Of a stretch of 6,099 nucleotides of DNA, positions 1 through 5,535 are shown piece by piece. This DNA comes from DATKYV01 sp035528275 (GTDB lineage Bacteria; Acidobacteriota; Terriglobia; UBA7540). Each line of letters begins with the position of its first letter. The first letter of the stretch is position 1. The stretch covers positions 1 to 6,099 of the forward strand of contig DATKYV010000054.1 in assembly GCA_035528275.1 (NCBI GenBank). The letters are read 5' to 3'. Below the pieces are notes generated by a model. It saw only the letters and a list, made by a program, of their open reading frames with translations. It searched no databases and had not been told where the DNA came from. Position numbers and translations under genes: made by a program.

Positions 1-1
1 C

Positions 2-484
2 ACGCGTGCCGCCCGCGCCATGCTGGGAACGCCCACCCCCTTCTGCGTTGCCGCCCCCGCTCCGTCGCCCTCCGCCGGCTCTCAAAAGCCGTCCCACGTT
101 CCGCAGAGCGGAGCCGAATCCCCCACCCTCGAGCCTGAGGAACTCGTGGCAGAAGTCCGTTCCATCCTCTGGGAAAAGGTGGGAATCATCCGCCAGGGTA
201 AGGGTCTGAGGGAGGCGGTTACGGAGCTGAAATCGCTGGATCTTGCGCTTCCAGCGGAGCCGCTGCGGCCGGATTATGAAGCCCGAAACATTCTCGAAGT
301 GGCGCGGCTTATCGCCGCCTCCGCCCTGGCGCGCGAGGAGAGCCGGGGCGGCCACTACCGCGAGGACTTCCCCCTCAAGAACGATACCGCTCCGCCCCAG
401 CACTCCTTTGTGGCGCGGGAATCACCGGTCTTCTTTGCCCGCGTAGCCGCTTCCGGTGTGGGCGTTGCCTCGCCGCGCGCGTGA
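2..484 (+). CDS. nadB: L-aspartate oxidase, C-terminal part (5' end outside window)
   Basis: The reading frame is open from the left edge, so this is the last ~160 residues of a longer protein. L-aspartate oxidase is a cytoplasmic FAD enzyme that turns L-aspartate into iminoaspartate, the first step of de novo NAD synthesis, which NadA then uses to make quinolinate. The visible part starts at the end of the FAD/catalytic domain (TRAARAM, matching the family's helix after the 'NSLLEGLVF' region). A proline/alanine/serine-rich linker follows. Then comes the C-terminal helical domain shared with succinate dehydrogenase and fumarate reductase flavoproteins: LWEKVGIIRQGKGLREA, then ARNILEVARLIAASALAREE and SRGGHYREDFP. 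The last motif is the best-conserved tail signature of NadB and separates it from SdhA/FrdA. The FAD-binding and active-site residues lie outside the window. The stop TGA abuts the stop of the convergent TerC gene. Confidence 0.93.
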   Translation, partial: TRAARAMLGTPTPFCVAAPAPSPSAGSQKPSHVPQSGAESPTLEPEELVAEVRSILWEKVGIIRQGKGLREAVTELKSLDLALPAEPLRPDYEARNILEVARLIAASALAREESRGGHYREDFPLKNDTAPPQHSFVARESPVFFARVAASGVGVASPRA

Positions 485-1423
485 TCAGTCCTTCCCCGTC
501 AGAACTTCCTGTTCCGACCTGCTCCGTTCCCACAGCGAAGCTCCAACGGCCACGGCAAGAATGGCGCAGATGATGGCAAGCGAGAGTACGATGGGCAGCT
601 TGTAATAGTGGACGGCCAGCATTTTCACGCCCACAAAAATCAAAATCACGGAGAGCCCGGGCCGCAGGTAGCGGAACTTGGTGATGGCCCCGGCGAGAAC
701 GAAGTAAAGCGCCCGCAGTCCCAGGATCGCGAAAATGTTCGAGGTGTAAACAATGAAGGGGTCCTGGGTCACGGCGAAGACGGCGGGAATCGAGTCCGTG
801 GCAAAGAGCACGTCAGTGGTCTCGACCATCAACAAGACCAGGAGGAGGGGCGTGGCCAGCCGCCTGCCCTCGTGGCGAACAAAGAAGGCGGCGCCTTCGT
901 AAGTTTTGGTTACGGGAAACAGCCGCCGGGCCAGTCGCACCACGGGATTGCGCTCGGGATGAACCTCCTCATGCTTCTGCCGAAAAAGCCGAACGCCGGT
1001 GACGACCAGGAAGACGCCGAAGATGTAAAGAATCCAATTGAAGCGGGAGATCAGCGCCACGCCCGCGGCGATGAAGGCGGCGCGCATGACCAGCGCCCCC
1101 AGGATCCCCCAGTAGAGCACCTTGTGCTGATCGGCGGCGGGCACGGCCATGTAAGTGAAGATGACCGCAAAGACAAAGACATTGTCCATGGAGAGAGACT
1201 TCTCCAGGATATAGCCGGTGAGGAATTCGAGCGCCGGAACCGGCCCCCGCCAGAAATAGACTCCGACGTTGAAGAGCAGGGAGAGGGAAATCCAGACCGC
1301 GCTCCACACGCTCGCCTCGCGGAGAGAAACCACGTGCGCCCGGCGGTGGAACACGCCGAGGTCCAGGGCCAGCATGGCCAGGACGAAGAGGTTGAACAGC
1401 AGGAGCGCATAGAAGTTGCTCAC
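485..1423 (-). CDS. TerC/Alx family integral membrane protein (probable Mn/metal transporter)
   Basis: A 312-residue polytopic membrane protein with about eight or nine hydrophobic segments. It is full length for the Alx/YkoY branch of the TerC family (E. coli Alx is ~320 aa). Family hallmarks are visible: acidic D21 in the first segment, LEKSLSMDN (73-81), ETTD (201-204) followed by ATDSIPAVFA (208-217), and TSNIFAILGLRALYF (227-241). The conserved in-membrane acidic residues (E74, D80, E201, D204, D210) are the presumed metal path. Known family members are linked to manganese export and, in Bacillus, to metalation of secreted enzymes; tellurite resistance is only the historical name. The start is GTG at 1423, supported by AAGGA six bases upstream (1430-1434). 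It lies 68 bases after the cyclotransferase stop and is probably the last gene of the tat operon. I found no yybP-ykoY riboswitch in the short gap. Substrate specificity is inferred. Confidence 0.93.
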   Translation of the reverse strand: MSNFYALLLFNLFVLAMLALDLGVFHRRAHVVSLREASVWSAVWISLSLLFNVGVYFWRGPVPALEFLTGYILEKSLSMDNVFVFAVIFTYMAVPAADQHKVLYWGILGALVMRAAFIAAGVALISRFNWILYIFGVFLVVTGVRLFRQKHEEVHPERNPVVRLARRLFPVTKTYEGAAFFVRHEGRRLATPLLLVLLMVETTDVLFATDSIPAVFAVTQDPFIVYTSNIFAILGLRALYFVLAGAITKFRYLRPGLSVILIFVGVKMLAVHYYKLPIVLSLAIICAILAVAVGASLWERSRSEQEVLTGKD

Positions 1424-1429
1424 AACCCG

Positions 1430-1434
1430 TCCTT
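1430..1434 (-). promoter_or_regulatory. Ribosome binding site deciding the GTG start of the TerC gene
   Basis: On the - strand this reads AAGGA, six bases before the GTG at 1423. It supports GTG as the true start, where no ATG is available near the family's expected N-terminus. Confidence 0.7.
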
Positions 1435-1491
1435 GCGTGCCCCGGCGGCGGTGGAGTTCGAAAGGGGCCGCAGAGAGCTATTTTCCGGATG

Positions 1492-2427
1492 CTACCGGAG
1501 GCGCGGAGACTTCTCAAGCTCTTCGAGTGTGGCCGTCACCACCCGGCCGACAATCGTCAGGCTGAGAGGGCTGCATTTTGCCGGCGTGTCCTCGGCCGTA
1601 TGCCAGTAGCTGTTGCCGGGCCCGTAATCGAAATCGATGAGGTCAACGGCCGAAACGCCGGCCTGGACGAAGGGTATATGGTCGTCTTCGTAGGCGCCTT
1701 GCTCGTTCCGAAATTGCTTCCCGTAGCCCAGCCGGCTGGCCACGGCAAAAGCCTGGTCGGTCAACCAGGGGGTGGAATTGTAGTCGCGGTGGATGTTGAG
1801 GCGCGCATCGCCGATCATGTCCACGAGAATCATCGCTTCGATGCGGGCCAGCTCCCCGCTGGCCGTCAGTTTCTCGACGAGATGCCGGCTGCCGTAAAGG
1901 CCGTCGGTCGCGGTGAACTCACGGAAAGCCTCCTCGCCGTCAAAAAAGACCAGCCAGTAAGTCAGGTCGTTCTTCCGATGCGCCAGAACGCGCGCCATCT
2001 CGATCAGGAAGGCGGCGCTCGAGCCGCCGTCGTTGGCGCCCACAAAGGTGAAATCGTCAAAGCGCTTGGTCTCATAGTGGCCGGCGAGCATGACGATCTT
2101 GCGGCGGGCGCCGGGAATGCGCACGATGAGATTGGTCATGGGGACCGAGCCCAGCGGAGTGGAGGCTGTAAAGCCGTCTTCTTCCACCTGCACGCCCGCC
2201 TCCTGCAAGCGCTTGAGGATCCAGGCGCGCGACTCCCCCAGCGCCTTGGAACCGGACGGCCGCGGGCCGAAGGCCGCCAGGCGTTTCAAATTATCAAAAG
2301 CCCGCCCCCCGTTGAACGACTGGGGATCGAGAGCGCGCGTCACCGGAGCGCCGCAGGCCATTTGCAGGCACAGCAACGAGGCACAAAGCAGGCTCGAAGA
2401 TTTCAGTCCTCTAAGCCTGCTGTTCAT
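1492..2427 (-). CDS. Secreted M28-fold zinc glutaminyl-peptide cyclotransferase (animal-type QC)
   Basis: A 311-residue exported protein with the M28 aminopeptidase fold. It most resembles animal-type (type II) glutaminyl cyclases, which convert N-terminal glutamine to pyroglutamate and release ammonia. The N-terminus has a basic n-region (MNSRLRGLK) and a hydrophobic core (residues 10-24) ending near MACGA. The site is not a good lipobox (Q at -3), so signal peptidase I cleavage is likelier. Motifs: AGHYETK (115-121), GANDGGSS (130-137), FFDGEEAF (161-168), DGLYGSRHL (175-183), LVDMIGD (201-207), YEDDHIPF (246-253), YWHTAEDT (274-281). By comparison with human QC, the zinc ligands are D133, E166 and H276, the catalytic acid is E165, and D203 and D249 form the acidic network; W275 is conserved too. 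'DGLYGSRHL' and 'DDHIPF' favour QC over ordinary M28 aminopeptidases, which have five zinc ligands for two zincs. The start ATG at 2427 overlaps the tatC end by 17 bases. The longer frame to 2583 lacks a signal peptide and is rejected. Confidence 0.9.
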   Translation of the reverse strand: MNSRLRGLKSSSLLCASLLCLQMACGAPVTRALDPQSFNGGRAFDNLKRLAAFGPRPSGSKALGESRAWILKRLQEAGVQVEEDGFTASTPLGSVPMTNLIVRIPGARRKIVMLAGHYETKRFDDFTFVGANDGGSSAAFLIEMARVLAHRKNDLTYWLVFFDGEEAFREFTATDGLYGSRHLVEKLTASGELARIEAMILVDMIGDARLNIHRDYNSTPWLTDQAFAVASRLGYGKQFRNEQGAYEDDHIPFVQAGVSAVDLIDFDYGPGNSYWHTAEDTPAKCSPLSLTIVGRVVTATLEELEKSPRLR

Positions 2428-3232
2428 GCTTCTTTTTCCGCTTCTTCTGCTGGTAGACGATCCAGGAAAGCCCGATGCTGATGATGTAGAGCCCGACCAT
2501 GGGGATCCAGAACATGAAAAGGGTCGTCCAGTCAGGAGTGGGGGCGATGGCCGCAGCCACAATTGCCGTGGCGAGGATGGCATAACGGATGTTTTTCAGC
2601 AGAAACTTGGGCGTCACGATGCCGAATATCGAAAGGAGCAAGATGATGACCGGGAGCTCGAACACCAGTCCGACACCCACGATGATGGTGCTTGCCAGGC
2701 TGAAGTAATTGTCGATGGTGATGAATGGCGAAAACCTCCCGCCAAAGGTAATGAGAAATCGCAGGGCGGCGGGAAACGCCAGTTTGTAAGCGAAATAGCC
2801 GCCGGATATGAACAGGGCGCTGCTGAAGGTGACAAACGGCCAGACGTACCGCTTCTCGTGGCGATAAAGCCCCGGGGAGATAAAAAGCCAAAATTGATAG
2901 AGGATGAAGGGCGAGGCGAGAAACAGGGCCGCCAGGATCGAAAGCTTGATGTAGAGGTTGAACGGGTCGGTGGGGTTGGTGTAAACCAGCTTGTCCGGCA
3001 GGTTAAGGCTGCGGAGCGTGTCGGTCAGGGGCCGGGCGAGAAAACCGTAGATTTCATCGGAAAAGTAGAAACAGACGCCAAAGGCCACGGCCAGCGAAAG
3101 AATGCTCCGAATCAGCCGCTGGCGCAATTCTTCGAGGTGCTCGAAGAACGACATCTGCTTGCCATTGGGATGTTCTTCCTCAGGTTCGCGGTTCGGGTTC
3201 TTCGGAGGCGGGTTCTGAATGGTCGTAGCCAT
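2411..3232 (-). CDS. tatC: Sec-independent protein translocase subunit TatC
   Basis: The multispanning core of the twin-arginine translocase, which binds RR signal peptides and with TatA moves folded proteins across the cytoplasmic membrane. It has 273 residues and six predicted membrane segments. Family motifs are present: SFFEHLEELRQRL (28-40), whose E35, L36 and R37 match the signal-peptide-binding tip of E. coli TatC (E15, L16, R17); SPFILYQFW (107-115); GLYRHEKR (121-128) with E126 matching E. coli E103; FELPV (191-195) with E192 matching E170; and a late APTPDW...FWIPM segment. The tail is strongly basic (QQKKRKKK) and presumably cytoplasmic. The first 26 residues are polar, proline-rich and poorly conserved. 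The ATG at 3232 has no Shine-Dalgarno and lies 53 bases inside tatA. The ATG at 3154 (MSFFEHL, 247 aa) starts after the tatA stop and is a real alternative. Identity is certain; the start is not. Confidence 0.97.
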   Translation of the reverse strand: MATTIQNPPPKNPNREPEEEHPNGKQMSFFEHLEELRQRLIRSILSLAVAFGVCFYFSDEIYGFLARPLTDTLRSLNLPDKLVYTNPTDPFNLYIKLSILAALFLASPFILYQFWLFISPGLYRHEKRYVWPFVTFSSALFISGGYFAYKLAFPAALRFLITFGGRFSPFITIDNYFSLASTIIVGVGLVFELPVIILLLSIFGIVTPKFLLKNIRYAILATAIVAAAIAPTPDWTTLFMFWIPMVGLYIISIGLSWIVYQQKKRKKKHEQQA

Positions 3233-3443
3233 ACTTGGGCGCGGGCTCAGGCATCCGGCGAACTTCCCGGTCGAGGTTCGTGATCTCTTCTTCCAGCGAG
3301 GACCTTAACTCGTTGGAAGCGCGGCGGAGTTCCCCTAACCCTTTGCCCAGCGTGCGCGCGATTTCAGGGAGCTTCTTGGGTCCAAAGAGGAGGAATGCAA
3401 GAAACAGAACGAACCCGATTTGGGCAAACTCTCCACTCAACAA
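3180..3443 (-). CDS. tatA: Sec-independent protein translocase subunit TatA (TatA/B family)
   Basis: An 87-residue protein with the TatA/B layout: a short periplasmic N-terminus, one membrane helix (about 7-20), the FGPKKLP hinge (20-26), an amphipathic helix (about 27-50) and an acidic, proline-rich free tail. With the TTG at 3443 as start, residues Q8, F20, G21, K23, K24 and L25 fall at exactly the positions they hold in E. coli TatA, which supports both this start and TatA rather than TatB (whose polar residue at 8 is Glu). The FGP hinge is a TatB-like variant, so a dual-function TatA/B is possible. An in-frame TGA lies four codons upstream, so translation cannot begin much earlier. The site GAGGG sits six bases before the TTG. 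It is first in the operon and overlaps tatC by up to 53 bases. TatA oligomers form the protein-passing assembly with TatC. Confidence 0.93.
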   Translation of the reverse strand: MLSGEFAQIGFVLFLAFLLFGPKKLPEIARTLGKGLGELRRASNELRSSLEEEITNLDREVRRMPEPAPKYGYDHSEPASEEPEPRT

Positions 3444-3449
3444 GACTGA

Positions 3450-3454
3450 CCCTC
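3450..3454 (-). promoter_or_regulatory. Ribosome binding site for the TTG start of tatA
   Basis: On the - strand this reads GAGGG, six bases before the TTG at 3443. With the in-frame stop just upstream and no ATG or GTG in frame before the membrane helix, it fixes a rare TTG start. A second TTG follows immediately as codon 2. Confidence 0.65.
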
Positions 3455-3464
3455 ACTCCCAAGC

Positions 3465-3493
3465 ATCATAGGTGACCCCTGGGGTGTTGTCAA
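3465..3493 (-). promoter_or_regulatory. Sigma-70 type promoter of the tat operon
   Basis: On the - strand there is a perfect -35 box TTGACA (3488-3493), a 17-base spacer and the -10 box TATGAT (3465-3470, five of six consensus bases). Transcription should start near 3458, giving a leader of about 15 bases containing just the GAGGG site. The spacer holds the exact palindrome ACCCCTGGGGT (3475-3485), which could be an operator or chance in GC-rich DNA. It should transcribe tatA, tatC, the cyclotransferase and terC. Confidence 0.8.
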
Positions 3494-3500
3494 GACGTAT

Positions 3501-3660
3501 CGCCGCGGGGTGGTGGGCCAGTTTGGTTTTTTGTAGCGGCGGTCTCCGACCGCCGAATCTGAATTCTCAAGGACTTCCGGCGCTCCCCGCAAAGGCGGGG
3601 CAGGCGCCGAGCGCCGCTACAGCAATCTGACCCGCTACCCGCCGCGGGGTGGGCGAGCCA
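3501..3660. repeat. Short imperfect direct repeats flanking the palindromic element
   Basis: CGCCGCGGGGTGG occurs at 3501-3513 and again at 3640-3652, and the similarity continues imperfectly for seven or eight more bases (to 3520 and 3660, both ending in GCCA or GGCCA form). The exact 13-mers lie symmetrically, 18 bases from each end of the palindromic repeat at 3532-3621. They may be the outer limits of a larger repeat unit, or a GC-rich coincidence. Confidence 0.5.
3532..3621. repeat. REP/BIME-like double-hairpin palindromic repeat
   Basis: A 90-base non-coding element bounded by a perfect 10-bp inverted repeat, TGTAGCGGCG (3532-3541) and CGCCGCTACA (3612-3621). Inside the left end is a tight hairpin, CGGCGGTC-TCC-GACCGCCG (3537-3555). 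The right half holds a second hairpin, CCCCGC-AAAG-GCGGGG (3585-3600), nested within GGCGCT/AGCGCC (3579-3584 and 3610-3615). The two halves therefore begin with the same GTAGCGGCG word facing each other, as in paired REP (BIME) elements that are spread by RAYT transposases. Only this copy is in the window and no transposase is present. The T-run lies before it on the + strand, so it is not an intrinsic terminator for either strand, and both neighbouring genes point away from it. Confidence 0.7.
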
Positions 3661-3720
3661 TCGGCGCCCCGAAGGTGTAACGGCCCGGCGGCTTATGGCA
3701 TCCAAGAATGGGGAGGGCGC

Positions 3721-3738
3721 GAAGCGAAACGGCGCTTC
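3721..3738. repeat. Inverted repeat at the edge of the S41 protease promoter
   Basis: GAAGCG (3721-3726) and CGCTTC (3733-3738) form a perfect 6-bp inverted repeat around a 6-base centre, ending where the -35 region of the following promoter should be. The position fits a repressor or activator site, but the length is within chance for this GC content. Confidence 0.35.
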
Positions 3739-3756
3739 TTGGTCCCGCCCCCGCTA

Positions 3757-3765
3757 TGCTATAAT
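3757..3765 (+). promoter_or_regulatory. Extended -10 promoter of the S41 protease gene
   Basis: TGC directly before TATAAT (3760-3765) is a perfect extended -10 element. The -35 is weak: TTCTTG at 3736-3741 (18-base spacer) or TTGGTC at 3739-3744 (15-base spacer), which an extended -10 tolerates. The start should be near 3772, giving a leader of about 23 bases that contains the AGGAG site. Confidence 0.72.
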
Positions 3766-3779
3766 CGGCCAGCAGGGTG

Positions 3780-3784
3780 AGGAG
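3780..3784 (+). promoter_or_regulatory. Ribosome binding site choosing the ATG start of the S41 protease
   Basis: AGGAG ends ten bases before the ATG at 3795. The in-frame GTG at 3777 overlaps this site, has no site of its own and would lie only about five bases from the predicted transcript start, so the ATG is preferred. Confidence 0.65.
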
Positions 3785-3794
3785 CATATCCATT

Positions 3795-5414
3795 ATGAAA
3801 CGAACGAGGCGGGTGGTCTGGTTCATCTCTTCGACAATGCTTTTGTGCGCTCTTCTCGGGGGCGTTTACGGCCATCGAGTTGAAGCCACCACCAGCGGCG
3901 ACGACGACTCCGACGTTCAAAGCGGCCTCAACTCGTTCACCAAGATCTACAACATCGTCGAACAGAATTACGCCGACCCTGTGGACCCGGATAAGGCGAT
4001 CTATGGAACGACCAACACCGGCCTGGGGGCCATTCCCGGCATGCTCCGGACCCTCGACCCGCACTCGAACTTCTTCGATCCCCGCGCCTTCAATCAGCTC
4101 CGTGAAGATCAAGAGGGCAAGTATTACGGCGTGGGAATGCAGATCCAGAACCGCCCCGGCAAGATGGGGAAAGTGGTAACCATTGTTCTTCTGCCCATGC
4201 CCGGTTCTCCGGCTTTCCGCGCCGGCCTGCGCCCCGGCGACGTGATCACCCATGTGGATGGGAAACCCACGGAAGGGCTCAGCGTCTCCCAGGTGGCCAC
4301 GATGCTGAAAGGTCCGAAAGGAACCGTGGTCCACGTCACCCTGTCGCGCGAAGGGTATGACGAACCCCTGGAATTCACCCTCACGCGCGATGAGATTGCC
4401 CGGCACAGCGTGGATGCGGCCTTCATGATTCGGCCGGGGATCGGCTATATCCACATCGCCAACTTCAACGAAACGACCAGCGACGAGCTCAGCCAGGCCC
4501 TCAAGAATATGTACGACCCGGGCTTGCAGGGTCTGGTGCTGGATTTGCGCGGAAATCCCGGCGGCCTGCTTCAGCAGGCCGTGGAAGTGGCCGAGAATTT
4601 CCTGGAAAAGAACCAGCTCATCGTTTATCACAAGGGCCGCCAGTCGCACGAAAAGCGCTACTACGCCTCACGGAACGCCAAGGGAGGAGATTATCCCATC
4701 GTCGTCCTCATCAACCGCTATACGGCCAGCGCCGCGGAGATCGTTACCGGCGCCCTCCAGGACCACGATCGCGCCCTGGTGATGGGCGAACCGAGCTTCG
4801 GCAAGGGTCTTGTACAAACCGTTTATCCTTTGAGCGAAAAAACCGGGCTGGCGTTGACCACCGCCCGCTACTACACGCCCAGTGACCGGCTCATTCAGCG
4901 CGACTACTCCGATGTGTCGCTTTACGACTATTACTACCACCCCTACAGCAATTCCCACGGCGACAAACAAGTGCGCCTCACCGACGGAGGGCGCGAGGTC
5001 TACGGCGGCGGCGGAATCGATCCGGATATCCGCGTCGAGGAGCCAAAGCTCACGCCCGTCCAGGAAAAACTGGCCCGGCGCGGGGTCTTCTTCAATTTCG
5101 GAAAGCACTACCTGGGAATCCATAAGACCGTTCCGCACGATTTCCAAGTCACCAGCGATGTCCTCGACGAGTTCAAGGACTTCCTCGCCAGCGAGAAACT
5201 TCAGATTTCCGACCAAGACTTGGAAGAGAACCTGGACTTCATCAGGAATCGCATTCGCCTGCAGATCATCACGGTGATCCGCGGCGAGGACGAAGCACAG
5301 CGGCTCAGCCTCGACGGCGATTACGTCGTCCAAAAGGCGTTGGAAAGCCTGCCCCAGGCGCGCGAGCTGGTCGCCAAGGCCAAGAAATACATGGCCAGCA
5401 AGGGACCCCGCTAG
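3795..5414 (+). CDS. S41 family carboxyl-terminal processing protease (CTP/Prc-like)
   Basis: A complete 539-residue exported serine protease. Family members degrade or trim envelope proteins from their C-termini, often acting on cell-wall hydrolases or tagged proteins. The N-terminus has a basic region with a twin arginine (MKRTRR), a hydrophobic core (7-26) and a probable signal peptidase I site after VEA (29-31). A conserved N-terminal helical region follows (NSFTKIYNIVEQNYADPVD, LDPHSNFF). The PDZ domain is at about 111-190: the peptide-binding loop YGVGMQ, then GSPAFRAGLRPGDVI. The S41 core has LVLDLRGNPGG (247-257), the nucleophile Ser312 in TASAAEIV, and general base Lys337 in GEPSFGKGLVQ with Gln341 nearby, so it looks active. 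A C-terminal helical extension (about 415-539), longer than in minimal CtpA proteins, may serve in assembly or adaptor binding. It is transcribed away from the tat operon from its own promoter. Substrate unknown. Confidence 0.95.
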   Translation: MKRTRRVVWFISSTMLLCALLGGVYGHRVEATTSGDDDSDVQSGLNSFTKIYNIVEQNYADPVDPDKAIYGTTNTGLGAIPGMLRTLDPHSNFFDPRAFNQLREDQEGKYYGVGMQIQNRPGKMGKVVTIVLLPMPGSPAFRAGLRPGDVITHVDGKPTEGLSVSQVATMLKGPKGTVVHVTLSREGYDEPLEFTLTRDEIARHSVDAAFMIRPGIGYIHIANFNETTSDELSQALKNMYDPGLQGLVLDLRGNPGGLLQQAVEVAENFLEKNQLIVYHKGRQSHEKRYYASRNAKGGDYPIVVLINRYTASAAEIVTGALQDHDRALVMGEPSFGKGLVQTVYPLSEKTGLALTTARYYTPSDRLIQRDYSDVSLYDYYYHPYSNSHGDKQVRLTDGGREVYGGGGIDPDIRVEEPKLTPVQEKLARRGVFFNFGKHYLGIHKTVPHDFQVTSDVLDEFKDFLASEKLQISDQDLEENLDFIRNRIRLQIITVIRGEDEAQRLSLDGDYVVQKALESLPQARELVAKAKKYMASKGPR

Positions 5415-5535
5415 CTATTCCCTTCCGCCAATGCTGCCTTCAATCCCCCGCGCGGGACTGCCCCTTGTGAAGATGCGCAGATATTTCCGCCGAGAATTGA
5501 GAAATCAGCTTCGCAAAGAATTCGGGGAGGGATCT

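Larger units (their letters stand above)
3444..3794. other. Divergent intergenic region between tatA and the S41 protease
   Basis: 351 bases without a convincing gene. From left to right it holds the tat promoter (- strand), the REP-like palindrome with its flanking direct repeats, a featureless stretch from about 3661 to 3720, a small inverted repeat, and the promoter and ribosome site of the S41 protease gene (+ strand). Short frames crossing it have no ribosome site or recognisable protein features. Confidence 0.75.

Noticed and set aside
1424..1491. Possible yybP-ykoY manganese riboswitch before the TerC gene
   Set aside because: The gap is only 68 bases and shows just a ribosome site and a weak GCCCC/GGGGC pairing; the conserved riboswitch core is not recognisable.
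608..1609. 333-codon open frame on the + strand, antisense to the TerC gene
   Set aside because: Its product is rich in charged, low-complexity sequence (Gly, Glu, Asp, His, Arg), has no recognisable motif, and overlaps a gene with clear family signatures. It is a shadow caused by high GC.
1489..2481. 330-codon open frame on the + strand, antisense to the cyclotransferase
   Set aside because: No family motif or ribosome site, and entirely covered by a convincing gene on the other strand.
2090..3283. 397-codon open frame on the + strand, antisense to tatC
   Set aside because: The longest antisense frame, but its highly polar composition mirrors the hydrophobic codons of TatC. It is a shadow.
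3521..3621. Intrinsic terminator formed by the GC-rich hairpins and the T-run at 3526-3532
   Set aside because: The T-run precedes the hairpins on the + strand, and on the - strand it becomes an A-run, so neither strand has hairpin followed by U-run.
3501..3660. CRISPR-like repeat pair
   Set aside because: Only two imperfect short copies with a palindromic element between them; no regular spacing, no further units and no cas genes.
3695..3883. 62-codon + strand frame starting in the divergent intergenic region
   Set aside because: It runs over the promoter and signal-peptide region of the protease gene in another frame, has no ribosome site and no recognisable features.
3759..4649. 296-codon open frame on the - strand, opposite the S41 protease
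   Set aside because: Antisense shadow; His/Gly/Val-rich with no motif, and the other strand encodes an intact protease.
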